Positions 26,914 to 35,625 of a stretch of DNA of 64,000 bases are shown here, in pieces (within the stretch, counting starts at the first letter, position 1; each line of letters begins with the position of its first letter). Source of the DNA: CAJMGO01 sp900557305 (GTDB lineage Bacteria; Bacillota_I; Bacilli_A; RF39; UBA660); NCBI GenBank assembly GCA_905212975.1, contig CAJMGO010000001.1, positions 1 through 64,000 of the forward strand. Reading direction: 5' to 3'. The position numbers were made by a program, and so were the translations under genes. Under the pieces are notes generated by a model. It did no database searches, was not told where the DNA came from, and was given only the letters and a program-made list of their open reading frames with translations.

Positions 26914-26963
26914 CGAGTATTAAGTTACTCCTTGCTTCTTTTAAAAAGAAGCCAATAGGCCAT
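26914..26963 (+). promoter_or_regulatory. rpsF operon mRNA leader
   Basis: The ~65-nt leader contains an 8-bp hairpin (GCTTCTTT at 26934-26941 with AAAGAAGC at 26945-26952) just before the ribosome binding site. Bacterial rpsF leaders often bind the S6:S18 complex for feedback control; this hairpin is placed for that, but I could not confirm the conserved binding motif. Confidence 0.4.
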
Positions 26964-26977
26964 AAGGAGGTGTAAAT

Positions 26978-27268
26978 GTGAAAAATTATGAAATCATGTT
27001 TATTGTTAGACCAACACTTGCTGAAGAAGATGTAAAACAAGTAGTTAAAAAATTTGAAGATATTATTACTTCAAATGGTTCTAAAGTAACAAAAGTTGAT
27101 GAAATGGGTCAAAGAGAATTAGCTTATGAAATAAAAGATTTTAAAAGTGGATATTATTTCGTATTTGAAGTAGAAGCAACTGATGATAAAGCTATAAAAG
27201 AATTTGATCGTTTAGCTTTAATTAGTAGTGATATTATTCGACATTTAATTACTACTATAGAAGATTAA
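26978..27268 (+). CDS. rpsF: 30S ribosomal protein S6
   Basis: A 96-aa S6 with the typical start KNYEIMFIVRPTLAEE and RRELAYEI-like motif (GQRELAYEIKDFKSGYYFV). Binds 16S rRNA with S18. Starts with GTG at 26978; the overlapping ATG at 26976 runs straight into a stop. Excellent RBS AAGGAGGTG. Confidence 0.97.
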   Translation: MKNYEIMFIVRPTLAEEDVKQVVKKFEDIITSNGSKVTKVDEMGQRELAYEIKDFKSGYYFVFEVEATDDKAIKEFDRLALISSDIIRHLITTIED

Positions 27269-27283
27269 AAGTGAGGTTAATTT

Positions 27284-27733
27284 ATGAATAGAGTAATGTT
27301 AATAGGAAGATTAACTGCAAAACCTGAATTAAGATATACGGCTTCAAATGTTCCTTTCACAAGATTTTCGTTAGCTGTTAATAGAACTTTTTCTAATGGA
27401 AATGGTGAAAGAGAAACTGATTTTTTAAATATTATTGTATGGAGAAAACAAGCAGAAAATGTTTGTAATTATTTAAATAAAGGAAGTTTAGTATCTATAG
27501 AAGGAAGAATTCAAACAGGAAGTTATGATGATAAAGACGGAAACAAAAGATATACAACTGATATTGTAGCAGATAGTGTTCAATTTCTAGAAAGCAAAGG
27601 TCAATCAAATGGTAGTTCAAATGTCACACCATATGATTATCAAGATGCTCCATCTAATGATGTGAATGTTGAAAATGATCCATTTGCTGATTTTGGTGAT
27701 AGTGTATCAATTGATGATAACTTCTTAGATTAA
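27284..27733 (+). CDS. ssb: Single-stranded DNA-binding protein
   Basis: A 149-aa protein with an N-terminal OB fold (MNRVMLIGRLTAKPELRYT, then FLNIIVWRKQAENVCNYL) and an acidic, disordered tail. The tail ends in DDNFLD rather than the usual DDDLPF partner-binding tip, so interactions with RecO, PriA and others may be altered. Classic rpsF-ssb-rpsR context. Confidence 0.96.
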   Translation: MNRVMLIGRLTAKPELRYTASNVPFTRFSLAVNRTFSNGNGERETDFLNIIVWRKQAENVCNYLNKGSLVSIEGRIQTGSYDDKDGNKRYTTDIVADSVQFLESKGQSNGSSNVTPYDYQDAPSNDVNVENDPFADFGDSVSIDDNFLD

Positions 27734-27750
27734 TTAAAGGAGGAAATCAA

Positions 27751-27969
27751 ATGGCAGATTTTTATAAAAAAAAGAAAAAAGTATGTCAAATGTGTGCTGG
27801 TAAGGATGTTGACTACAAAAATGTTGATGTAATTAAAAAATATATTAGTGCAGACAGAGTTAAAATCTTACCAAGAAGAATGACTGGTGCATGTGCAAAA
27901 CATCAAAGACATATTGCTGGTGAAGTAAAAAAAGCTCGTTTTATGGCTTTAATTCCATTCGTAAAGTAA
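27751..27969 (+). CDS. rpsR: 30S ribosomal protein S18
   Basis: A 72-aa S18. The zinc-like C-x-x-C (VCQMCAGK) near the N-terminus and DYKNVDVIKKYIS, ILPRRMTGACAKHQR are diagnostic. RBS AAAGGAGG. Confidence 0.97.
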   Translation: MADFYKKKKKVCQMCAGKDVDYKNVDVIKKYISADRVKILPRRMTGACAKHQRHIAGEVKKARFMALIPFVK

Positions 27970-27993
27970 AGTCTACTGGACTTGCTTTTTTTT
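27969..27993 (+). terminator. Probable terminator after rpsR
   Basis: AAGTC (27969-27973) and GACTT (27979-27983) form a short stem followed within 2 nt by a T-run. Confidence 0.55.
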
Positions 27994-28031
27994 ATTATAA
28001 AGTGTATATTAATTTTGATGGGAGAATTCTT

Positions 28032-29060
28032 ATGAATGAGAATGATTATATTTTAGAAAGAAAAGAATATATAATTCAAAAAGACAAATACGGCAATGAT
28101 ATAACTGTAAGAGATTTGCAATTACAAATTTTAAGTATAATGAAAGAAATTGATCGCATTTGCAGAAAAAATAATATAAAGTATTGCTTAATAGCTGGAA
28201 GTGCGCTTGGTATATGTAATTATAAAGGCTTTATTCCGTGGGATGATGATATGGATATAGCAATAGATATATCTGATTGGGATAAATTCATAGAAGTAAT
28301 GAAAAATGATTTATCTTCAGAATTTTATTTTGATTCATATGAAACTGATAAGTTATATAATACAATATCTGGTCCATGGATGAAAGTAAGAAAAAAAAGA
28401 ACATATGTAAAAGAAGTGAATACCCTTTTAGCAAATAGATGTAAAAAAGGTGATGGAATATTTGTTGACGTAATTCCATATGGACCTATATGTGAAAATA
28501 AGTTTATAGATGAGCTTGAAAGAACAGTAGTGAAAATAAATATGCCTTTTATAGTTTTCTTTGATAATATTGGATTGAATCCAATACCTTTTAAAAGTTT
28601 TGTACATTGGTTTTCAAAAAAATGCTTCAAATGGCATAAAAATAGTAATTTGGTATCTCAGCCAGTATCTGTACCATGGGAAAAATTCTTACGTGAACCA
28701 GTATTTGAAAAAAAAGATGTGTATCCATTAAAAGAGTATAATTTTGAGGATTGTAAATTTTATTCGTATAATAACATAGAAAAAATAATGAAAAAGTGGT
28801 ATGGGAAGAAATGTTTAAAAAAATGGGATGGAGAAAAATATATCGAAACATTTCCTGTAAAAAAAAGAAAAGTTAAACATGTTAAAGAAATTGATTTAAA
28901 TTCTGATGGTCCTCATAAAAAATCACGATTAAGTATTTTCTTTTCCATTTTATTAATGGTGTTAGCACTTATAATTTTTGATGAATTCAGTTTTGTCCTT
29001 TTGGGAATTTCAATAGTAATACTTGGTTTTACACTTATGTACTATATTAATTCAAAGTAG
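28032..29060 (+). CDS. LicD-family phosphotransferase, membrane-tethered
   Basis: A 342-aa LicD-type nucleotidyltransferase-fold protein. The signature is GSALGICNYKGFIPWDDDMDIAI with the acidic DDDxD metal site. LicD proteins move phosphocholine or related groups from CDP-linked donors onto cell-surface polysaccharides. Residues from about 305 form two TM helices, absent from the paralogue downstream. ATG at 28032 (GGGAG upstream) is favoured over a GTG at 28002. Acceptor unknown. Confidence 0.85.
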   Translation: MNENDYILERKEYIIQKDKYGNDITVRDLQLQILSIMKEIDRICRKNNIKYCLIAGSALGICNYKGFIPWDDDMDIAIDISDWDKFIEVMKNDLSSEFYFDSYETDKLYNTISGPWMKVRKKRTYVKEVNTLLANRCKKGDGIFVDVIPYGPICENKFIDELERTVVKINMPFIVFFDNIGLNPIPFKSFVHWFSKKCFKWHKNSNLVSQPVSVPWEKFLREPVFEKKDVYPLKEYNFEDCKFYSYNNIEKIMKKWYGKKCLKKWDGEKYIETFPVKKRKVKHVKEIDLNSDGPHKKSRLSIFFSILLMVLALIIFDEFSFVLLGISIVILGFTLMYYINSK

Positions 29061-29127
29061 TTTATATTATCCATTGTAATGCTTATGAAAATAATGTATA
29101 TATATTTGAGATAGAGGAGTTTGTAAT

Positions 29128-29964
29128 ATGAAAGAGGAATATATAATAAAAACTAGAAAAGATGGAAGTAAAATTACGGTACGTGATGTTCAAGATTCTT
29201 TGCTTGATATATTAATTGATGTTGATAAAATATGTAGAGAAAACAATATTAAATATATATTAGAGGGTGGTACAGCATTGGGGGCTATTCGTCATAAAGG
29301 TTTTATTCCATGGGATGATGATTTAGATATTGCAATGATGAGAGATGAATATAATAAATTCATAAAAGTATTAGAAAAGAAACTTCCTGACAAGTATGCT
29401 TTTCATTGTTATGATAAGAACAAGAAATATAATGTTACTATACCGGCTATGAAAATTCGAAAGAAAAATACATATATAAAAGAGGCAAATACATTATTAG
29501 GCAATAAATGTAAAGATTGTGATGGGATTTTTTTAGATGTTTTTATTTATGATCGTGTTAATAAACATAAAATTATTGATGTTCCATTTAGAATTATCAG
29601 TGGTTTATTAATGATAATAATAAATTTATTCGAAAATCTTAAAATTAATCCTATTCCGTTAAAATCTCTGTATGTTGGTATTGCTAAATTTTATGGAAAA
29701 ATTAATAAAAAATCCAAATATATTGGTTATGATTTGACTTGGAATTTTAATAGCCCATTTAAAAGTAGAATCTTTAAATATGATGATGTTTTTCCAACTA
29801 AATATGCAGAATTTGAACACCATATGTTTTCTATGCCAAATAATTATGATGCTTTTTTACGTGCGGATATTGGAGAGGATTACATGATTCTACCTCCTAA
29901 AAACAAGCGCTTTGCAAAACATACATTAGATATTAATTTAAATGGTCCTGGACCTGAAGATTAA
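29128..29964 (+). CDS. LicD-family phosphotransferase
   Basis: A 278-aa paralogue of the preceding gene (same ITVRDxQ start, GGTALGAIRHKGFIPWDDDL signature, KxNTYIKEANTLLGNKC segment). It lacks the C-terminal TM pair but has a hydrophobic segment near residues 155-175. The pair looks like a tandem duplication followed by divergence. Preceded by GAGGAG; followed by a terminator. Confidence 0.87.
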   Translation: MKEEYIIKTRKDGSKITVRDVQDSLLDILIDVDKICRENNIKYILEGGTALGAIRHKGFIPWDDDLDIAMMRDEYNKFIKVLEKKLPDKYAFHCYDKNKKYNVTIPAMKIRKKNTYIKEANTLLGNKCKDCDGIFLDVFIYDRVNKHKIIDVPFRIISGLLMIIINLFENLKINPIPLKSLYVGIAKFYGKINKKSKYIGYDLTWNFNSPFKSRIFKYDDVFPTKYAEFEHHMFSMPNNYDAFLRADIGEDYMILPPKNKRFAKHTLDINLNGPGPED

Positions 29965-29965
29965 G

Positions 29966-29993
29966 ATTAGTCAAATAAGGGCTAATTTTTTTT
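29966..29993 (+). terminator. Terminator after the second licD-like gene
   Basis: ATTAGTC (29966-29972) pairs with GGCTAAT (29980-29986, one G-U), then a T-run of eight. Confidence 0.7.
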
Positions 29994-30023
29994 TAAAATA
30001 TTTAAAAAAATCATAAAAAAATG

Positions 30024-30052
30024 TTGCTTTTCATATAGTTTTATTGTATAAT
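30024..30052 (+). promoter_or_regulatory. Promoter of the S10 operon
   Basis: TTGCTT (30024-30029) and TATAAT (30047-30052) with a 17-bp spacer; the long downstream leader begins near 30059. Confidence 0.75.
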
Positions 30053-30058
30053 TTTGAA

Positions 30059-30188
30059 TGTGTGGCATGCGAAGATGTGTGAGGTTGCTGATACGCCAGG
30101 TTAAGTTGTAAAATATTTAAAATGAAAAATCAGGTTTTTACACGGAGCTAGTCTATACGTCGATATAGGCGAAAGGAGGATAAACGAT
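30059..30188 (+). promoter_or_regulatory. S10 operon mRNA leader
   Basis: About 130 nt of unusually GC-rich, non-coding RNA between promoter and rpsJ. Segments such as GCGAAGATGTGTGAGGTTGC and the distal GGAGCTAGTCTATACGTCGA...GGCGAAAGGAGG resemble the conserved leader in front of rpsJ in other Bacilli. GTCTATA and TATAGGC flank a small loop beside the ribosome binding site. A ribosomal-protein feedback element is the likely role; I know of no proven ligand for this lineage. Confidence 0.65.
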
Positions 30189-30497
30189 ATGTCTAAAACT
30201 AAAATAAGTATCAAATTAAAAGCATTTGAACATAAAAGTTTAGATGATGCTTGTGCTAAAATTGTTGCTACAGTTAAAAGAACAGGTGGAGTAGTAAGCG
30301 GACCAATCCCACTACCTACTGAAGTAGAAAAAATAACAATTTTAAGAGCTGTTCATAAATATAAAGATTCACGTGAACAATTTGAAAAAAGAACACACAA
30401 AAGACTTATTGTTATCAATGAACCAAGTAAGGAAACAATAGATGCATTACAACATCTAGAAATTCCAAGTGGTGTTGGTATACAAATTAAGTATTAA
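30189..30497 (+). CDS. rpsJ: 30S ribosomal protein S10 / NusE
   Basis: A 102-aa S10 with SGPIPLPTEVEKITILRAVH and the C-terminal HLEIPSGVGIQIKY. Also acts in transcription antitermination with NusB. First gene of the S10 cluster. rpsL, rpsG, fusA and tuf, which usually lie upstream, are replaced by the LicD pair. Confidence 0.98.
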   Translation: MSKTKISIKLKAFEHKSLDDACAKIVATVKRTGGVVSGPIPLPTEVEKITILRAVHKYKDSREQFEKRTHKRLIVINEPSKETIDALQHLEIPSGVGIQIKY

Positions 30498-30517
30498 TTT
30501 TAAGAGGAGGAAAAAAT

Positions 30518-31258
30518 ATGAAAGGAATCTTAGGTCGTAAATTAGGAATGACTCAAGTATTTACTAAATCAGGTAAAGTAGTTCCTGTTACTGTTATTGA
30601 AATTGAACCAAATGTTGTAACACAAGTTAAGACAATTGAAAATGACGGTTATGAAGCTGTTCAACTTGCTGCAGTATCTACAAGAGAAAAATTAGCGACA
30701 AAAGCTTCTGTTGGAATTACCAACAAGGCAAAAACTACACCTAAGCGCTTCTTTAAGGAAATTAGAGGTGTAGATGTTAACAATTATTCATTAGGTCAAG
30801 AAGTAAATGCAAGTTTATTTGTTGAAGGTGAGGTTGTTGACGTTACTGGAACTTCAAAAGGAAAAGGTTTCCAAGGTGTTATTAAAAGACACAATCAAAG
30901 TAGAGGACCTATGGGACATGGATCTCATTATCATAGAAGACCAGGTTCAATGGGAACTATGAGACCAATGCGTGTTTTCAAAGGTAAAGCTTTACCAGGA
31001 CACATGGGTGTTAATACTGTTACAATTCAAAACCTTGAAATTGTACAAATCGATCTTGAAAATAATGTAATTTTAGTAAAAGGTAATATACCTGGTCCTA
31101 AAAAAGGATTGGTTGTAATTACAACTGCTACAAAAAAACCAGGAAAAGTAAACGAAACTGAAGAATTAAATTCTTATGTAGAAGTAGTTGAATACGCTGA
31201 AGAAACACCTGCAGAAGAAACATCTACTCCAGAAGTTACAGAAAGTGAAGAAAACTAG
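30518..31258 (+). CDS. rplC: 50S ribosomal protein L3 with acidic C-terminal extension
   Basis: L3 binds 23S rRNA near the peptidyl transferase centre; GHGSHYHRRPGSMG is the diagnostic loop. At 246 aa it is about 35 residues longer than the usual ~209, the excess being a Glu/Thr-rich tail (EETPAEETSTPEVTESEEN) probably disordered on the ribosome surface. Confidence 0.97.
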   Translation: MKGILGRKLGMTQVFTKSGKVVPVTVIEIEPNVVTQVKTIENDGYEAVQLAAVSTREKLATKASVGITNKAKTTPKRFFKEIRGVDVNNYSLGQEVNASLFVEGEVVDVTGTSKGKGFQGVIKRHNQSRGPMGHGSHYHRRPGSMGTMRPMRVFKGKALPGHMGVNTVTIQNLEIVQIDLENNVILVKGNIPGPKKGLVVITTATKKPGKVNETEELNSYVEVVEYAEETPAEETSTPEVTESEEN

Positions 31259-31268
31259 GAGGTAATTT

Positions 31269-31892
31269 ATGAGTAAAATATCAGTATTAAATTTAAAAGG
31301 TGAAAAAGTTAGCGATATTACTTTAAACAAGGAAGTTTGGTGTATAGAACCAAATGATGCAGTATTATATGATGCAATTACATTAGCAAGAAATTCTATG
31401 AGACAAGGTACTCATGAAACAAAAACTCGTAGCGAAGTTAGCGGAGGTGGAAGAAAACCATGGAAGCAAAAAGGAACAGGACGTGCTCGTCAAGGTAGTA
31501 CTCGTGCTGCTCAATGGATTCATGGTGGTGTAGTATTTGGACCACATAACAGAAGCTATGATAAAAAAATGAATCGTAAAGAAAGAAGATTGGCTTTAAA
31601 ATCTGCTTTAGCTTATAAAGTGATTGATAAAGCATTAATCGTTGTTGATAACTTTAACTTAGAAACAGCTAAAACACAAGATGCTGTAAAAGTTTTAGAC
31701 AATATTAAAGCAAACAACAAAACTGTTATTGTTGTTGATGAATTAACTGATAATATGGTTTATGGAACAAGAAATTTAGCAAATGTTATTATTCTTACAA
31801 CTGATGAAATAAATACATATGATGTTATAGCATCAGATACAATGGTTATAACAGAAAATGCTGTTAAAAAATTAGAGGAGGTGCTTGTTTAA
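31269..31892 (+). CDS. rplD: 50S ribosomal protein L4
   Basis: A 207-aa L4 with the extended loop GGGRKPWKQKGTGRARQGS that lines the exit tunnel. L4 is the feedback regulator of S10 operons in proteobacteria. Shares one base with rplW (TTTAATG). Confidence 0.97.
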   Translation: MSKISVLNLKGEKVSDITLNKEVWCIEPNDAVLYDAITLARNSMRQGTHETKTRSEVSGGGRKPWKQKGTGRARQGSTRAAQWIHGGVVFGPHNRSYDKKMNRKERRLALKSALAYKVIDKALIVVDNFNLETAKTQDAVKVLDNIKANNKTVIVVDELTDNMVYGTRNLANVIILTTDEINTYDVIASDTMVITENAVKKLEEVLV

Positions 31893-32170
31893 TGCAAAAT
31901 TATTTAAAAGTTATTAAAGCACCAATTATTACAGAAAAGAGTGCTTCTATGGCTGACAAAAATACTGTTATATTTAGTGTTGAACCAAAAGCTAATAAAA
32001 CACAAATTAAACAAGCTGTAGAAAAAATATTTGATGTTAAGGTTGAAAGCGTTAATACTGTTAACGTAAAACCTAAAAAAAGAAGAGTTGGTAAGTATAC
32101 TGGTACTACTAACAGAGTAAAAAAAGCAATTGTTAAATTAAAAGAAGGAAGTTCAATTGAACTTAATTAA
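31892..32170 (+). CDS. rplW: 50S ribosomal protein L23
   Basis: A 92-aa L23 located at the exit tunnel where SRP and trigger factor dock; APIITEKSASMADKNT and KPKKRRVGKYTG are typical. One-base overlap with rplD. Confidence 0.97.
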   Translation: MQNYLKVIKAPIITEKSASMADKNTVIFSVEPKANKTQIKQAVEKIFDVKVESVNTVNVKPKKRRVGKYTGTTNRVKKAIVKLKEGSSIELN

Positions 32171-32184
32171 TTAGGAGGATAAAT

Positions 32185-33015
32185 ATGGCTATAAAGAGTT
32201 ATAAATCTACTACTAATGGTAGACGTGGAATGACTACTTTAGTAAATGAAGAAATTACAAAGTCAACTCCAGAAAAATCATTAGTTGTTACATTGAAGAA
32301 AAATGGTGGTCGTAATAATCAAGGTAGAATCACTGTTAGACATCAAGGTGGAGGAGCAAAAAGAAAATATCGTATTATTGATTTTATAAGAAATAAAGAT
32401 GGTGTTATCGGTACTGTTTCTTCAATCGAATATGATCCAAATAGATCTTCAAACATTGCTTTAATTACATATACAGATGGTGAAAAAAGATATATTATCG
32501 CTCCAAAAGGATTAAAAGTTGGAGACAAAATTGAAAGTGGAGAAAATGCAGATATCAAAGTTGGTAACTGTTTACCACTTGCAAATATTCCAGAAGGTAC
32601 TTTAGTTCATAACGTTGAATTAAAAGCTGGAAAAGGCGGACAAATGGCTCGTTCTGCTGGATCTAGTGTTCAAATATTAGGACGTGAAGGAAAATATACA
32701 TTACTTCGTTTAACTAGTGGTGAAGTACGTAAAGTGTTAAGTACTTGTAGAGCTACAATTGGTGAAGTTGGTAATGAAGATTATGAATTAGTTAATTTAG
32801 GAAAAGCTGGAAGAAAAAGACATATGGGTATTAGACCAACTGTTCGTGGTTCTGTTATGAACCCTAATGATCACCCACATGGAGGTGGAGAAGGTCGTGC
32901 ACCAATCGGTCGTAAGGGACCAGTTACTCCTTGGGGTAAACCAGCACTTGGTTATAAAACTCGTAAAGATAAAAAACAATCTAGTAAGTTGATTGTTCGT
33001 CGTCGTAAAAAATAG
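32185..33015 (+). CDS. rplB: 50S ribosomal protein L2
   Basis: A 276-aa L2, essential for subunit association. GRNNQGRITVRHQGGGAKRK, the LPLANIPEGT loop and the C-terminal NPNDHPHGGGEGRAPIGRK with its conserved His are all present. Confidence 0.98.
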   Translation: MAIKSYKSTTNGRRGMTTLVNEEITKSTPEKSLVVTLKKNGGRNNQGRITVRHQGGGAKRKYRIIDFIRNKDGVIGTVSSIEYDPNRSSNIALITYTDGEKRYIIAPKGLKVGDKIESGENADIKVGNCLPLANIPEGTLVHNVELKAGKGGQMARSAGSSVQILGREGKYTLLRLTSGEVRKVLSTCRATIGEVGNEDYELVNLGKAGRKRHMGIRPTVRGSVMNPNDHPHGGGEGRAPIGRKGPVTPWGKPALGYKTRKDKKQSSKLIVRRRKK

Positions 33016-33030
33016 GAAAGGATGATTTAA

Positions 33031-33303
33031 ATGGCAAGAAGTATTAAAAAAGGGCCTTTTGTTGATAAGAGTTTACTTGCAAAAGTAGAAAAAGCTAATC
33101 AAACAAATAGCAGAGAAGTAATTAAAACTTGGTCTCGCCGTTCAACAATTCTTCCTAGTTTTGTTGGACTTACATTCGCTGTTCATAATGGAAAAGAATT
33201 CATTCCAGTATATGTAACTGAAGATATGGTTGATCATAAATTAGGAGAATTTGCATTAACTCGTAAATTTGGTGGACACGGTAGTGACAAAGTTAAAAAA
33301 TAA
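33031..33303 (+). CDS. rpsS: 30S ribosomal protein S19
   Basis: A 90-aa S19 (ARSIKKGPFVDKSL, KTWSRRSTILPSFVG, HKLGEFALTRKFGGH). It contacts A-site tRNA and the subunit bridge. Confidence 0.98.
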   Translation: MARSIKKGPFVDKSLLAKVEKANQTNSREVIKTWSRRSTILPSFVGLTFAVHNGKEFIPVYVTEDMVDHKLGEFALTRKFGGHGSDKVKK

Positions 33304-33333
33304 TAGATAAGTTACCAAGAAGGGAGGACTAAA

Positions 33334-33669
33334 ATGGAAGCAAAAGCGATAGCAAAAGGTGTAGGAATTGCTCCTCGCAAAGCTCGTTTAGTAATAGATT
33401 TAATACGTGGTAAAAACGTTATTGAAGCTGATAAAATTTTAAATAATTTAAATAAAGAAGCTGCTAGAATTTCTAGCAAGGTTCTAACTTCAGCTGTAGC
33501 AAATGCAGAAAATAATCTTGGACTTAAGAAAGAAAATCTTTATGTTAAAGAAGCATATGTTGATGAAGGAAGAACATTAAAAAGATTTAAATTTGGATCA
33601 AGAGGACATATCGATCCAATTAAGAAAAGATCTAGTCACATAACAATAGTTGTTAGTGAAAAAAATTAG
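33334..33669 (+). CDS. rplV: 50S ribosomal protein L22
   Basis: A 111-aa L22 with the tunnel-lining hairpin region (VDEGRTLKRFKFGSRGHIDP). Mutations in this loop confer macrolide resistance in other species. RBS AAGGGAGG. Confidence 0.97.
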   Translation: MEAKAIAKGVGIAPRKARLVIDLIRGKNVIEADKILNNLNKEAARISSKVLTSAVANAENNLGLKKENLYVKEAYVDEGRTLKRFKFGSRGHIDPIKKRSSHITIVVSEKN

Positions 33670-33685
33670 TAAGGAGGAAAAAAGC

Positions 33686-34363
33686 GTGGGTCAAAAAGTT
33701 AGTCCAGTCGGATTAAGATTAGGAATCAATAAAACTTGGGAATCTAAATGGTTTGCTGATAATAAAGATTTTTCTAAATTCTTAAATAACGACTATAAAA
33801 TCAGAAAATGTTTAGACAAAAAACTAAAAGACGCAGCTGTTTCAAGTGTTTTAATAGAAAGAAATTCTACTAAGACTGAAGTAATTATCAATACTGCTAA
33901 ACCAGGTGTTGTAATTGGTCACGGTGGAGACGAAATAGAAAAATTGAAGAAAGAACTTGAAAAATTAACTGGTGAAACAATCCAAATTTCTATAAAAGAA
34001 ATTAAAAAGCCTGATATTGATGCAGCTTTAGTTGCTGAAAATATAGCTCATCAAATTGAAGGACGTGTTTCATTTAGAATCGCTCAAAAAAGAGCTATCA
34101 AAAATGCTTTAAAAGCTGGTGCCAAAGGTGTTAAGACATCTGTGTCAGGACGTCTTGGTGGAGCTGATATGGCAAGAACTGAAGGTTATACAGAAGGAAA
34201 TGTTCCTCTTCATACTTTAAGAGCTAATGTTGATTATGCACATAAAGAAGCAAATACAACATATGGTAAAATCGGAGTAAAAGTATGGATTTATAAAGGA
34301 GAAATCCTTCCTGGTAAAGAAAAGGGAGGTAACGAAAATGGCAGTCATTCCAAAAAGAACTAA
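33686..34363 (+). CDS. rpsC: 30S ribosomal protein S3
   Basis: A 225-aa S3 with a KH domain (TAKPGVVIGHGGDEIEKL) and the C-terminal mRNA-entry helicase face. I start it at GTG 33686 (MGQKVSPVGLR), placed after AAGGAGG (33671-33677); upstream in-frame codons overlap rplV and are not conserved. It overlaps rplP by 26 bp. Confidence 0.97.
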   Translation: MGQKVSPVGLRLGINKTWESKWFADNKDFSKFLNNDYKIRKCLDKKLKDAAVSSVLIERNSTKTEVIINTAKPGVVIGHGGDEIEKLKKELEKLTGETIQISIKEIKKPDIDAALVAENIAHQIEGRVSFRIAQKRAIKNALKAGAKGVKTSVSGRLGGADMARTEGYTEGNVPLHTLRANVDYAHKEANTTYGKIGVKVWIYKGEILPGKEKGGNENGSHSKKN

Positions 34364-34778
34364 ATATCGTAGACCTCACCGTCTTCATTACGATGGAGTA
34401 ACAAGAGGTAATAAAGAACTTCATTTTTGTGAATATGGTTTACAAGCATGTGAAGGTGCTTGGATAACTCAACAACAAATTGAAGCTGCTCGTGTAGCTA
34501 TGACTCGTTACATGAAACGTGGTGGTAAGATTAAGAGCAATGTGTTCCCAGACTTATCACTTACTAAAATACCATTAGAAACTCGTATGGGTAAAGGTAA
34601 AGGTCAACCAGAAGTTTGGGTTGATGTTGTTAAAAAAGGAAAAATTATGTTTGAAGTTGGTGGAGTATCTGAAGAAGTAGCTCGTGAAGCTTTAAGACTT
34701 GCTTCTCATAAATTACCAATCAAATGTAAATTTGTAAAAAAGGAAAGTGGTGAAGAACGTGAAGATGGAAGAAATTAG
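34338..34778 (+). CDS. rplP: 50S ribosomal protein L16
   Basis: A 146-aa L16 that shapes the A-site tRNA pocket; PKRTKYRRPHR, ITQQQIEAARVAMTR and KIPLETRMGKGKG are diagnostic. Its ATG and GGGAGG ribosome binding site lie within the end of rpsC. Confidence 0.98.
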   Translation: MAVIPKRTKYRRPHRLHYDGVTRGNKELHFCEYGLQACEGAWITQQQIEAARVAMTRYMKRGGKIKSNVFPDLSLTKIPLETRMGKGKGQPEVWVDVVKKGKIMFEVGGVSEEVAREALRLASHKLPIKCKFVKKESGEEREDGRN

Positions 34779-34962
34779 AAAATTATCAAATGAAGAATTA
34801 AATTCTAAAATTGAGGAATCTCAAAAAGAAATATTCAATTTACGTTTTAGCCAAGCTACTGGATCTTTAGAAAAACCTTCTAGAATTAATGAACTAAGAA
34901 AATTAGTTGCTCGTATGAAAACAGTGCTAAAAGAACGTGAATTAAATGAGGAGGTAAAATAA
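34765..34962 (+). CDS. rpmC: 50S ribosomal protein L29
   Basis: A 65-aa L29 (MEEIRKLSNEELNSKI, FNLRFSQATGSLEKP). ATG at 34765 gives the normal length; it overlaps rplP by 14 bp and no strong Shine-Dalgarno sequence is visible, suggesting coupling to rplP. Confidence 0.95.
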   Translation: MEEIRKLSNEELNSKIEESQKEIFNLRFSQATGSLEKPSRINELRKLVARMKTVLKERELNEEVK

Positions 34963-35216
34963 TGGAAAGAAAACGTGAATTAGTTGGAAAAGTTGTAAGT
35001 GCTAAAAACGATAAAACTATTACAGTTTTAGTTGAAACTTATAAGGAAGATCCATTATACAAGAAACGTGTTAAATATTCTAAAAAATATGCAGCACATG
35101 ATTCTAAAAATGAAGCTAAAGTTGGAGATACAGTACGTATAGTAGAAACAAGACCATTATCTAGAACAAAATATTTCCGTTTAGTAGAAATAGTAGAAAA
35201 AGCAATTATTTTATAA
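34962..35216 (+). CDS. rpsQ: 30S ribosomal protein S17
   Basis: An 84-aa S17 OB-fold protein (RKRELVGKVVSAKNDKTITV, then HDSKNEAKVGDTVRIVETRP). One-base TAATG overlap with rpmC; GAGGAGG upstream. Confidence 0.97.
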   Translation: MERKRELVGKVVSAKNDKTITVLVETYKEDPLYKKRVKYSKKYAAHDSKNEAKVGDTVRIVETRPLSRTKYFRLVEIVEKAIIL

Positions 35217-35236
35217 TTGAAAAGGAGGATTCAAAT

Positions 35237-35605
35237 ATGATTCAACAAGAAAGCCGTTTAAAAGTAGCCGATAATTCCGGAGCTCGTGAAGTATCTGTAA
35301 TCCGTGTTCTAGGTGGAAGTAAGGTTAAAACTGGTAATATTGGAGATATAGTTGTAGTAGCTGTTAAAAAAGCACTACCAAACGGTACAGTTAAAAAAGG
35401 TAAAGTTGCCAAAGCTGTAATCGTAAGAAGTAAATTTGGTCTAAGAAGAGAAGACGGATCTTATATTAAATTTGATGATAACGCATGTGTAATTATTAAA
35501 GATGATAAGACACCAGTTGGTACTCGTGTATTTGGACCAGTTGCACGTGAATTACGTGAAAAAGATTTTATGAAAATTGTATCACTTGCAAAAGAAGTGT
35601 TATAA
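35237..35605 (+). CDS. rplN: 50S ribosomal protein L14
   Basis: A 122-aa L14 (MIQQESRLKVADNSGAREV; GSYIKFDDNACVIIKDDKTP; GTRVFGPVARELR). Binds ribosome silencing factor RsfS in other species. First gene of the spc part. Confidence 0.98.
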   Translation: MIQQESRLKVADNSGAREVSVIRVLGGSKVKTGNIGDIVVVAVKKALPNGTVKKGKVAKAVIVRSKFGLRREDGSYIKFDDNACVIIKDDKTPVGTRVFGPVARELREKDFMKIVSLAKEVL

Positions 35606-35625
35606 GGCCTTAAGGAGGAGAAGAC

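Noticed and set aside
30365..30380. parS-like 16-mer inside rpsJ
   Set aside because: Only about 12 of 16 positions match and it lies in conserved coding sequence.
35541..35560. parS-like sequence around GCACGTGAATTACG in rplN
   Set aside because: About 12 of 16 matches, explained by codons of the conserved VARELRE segment.
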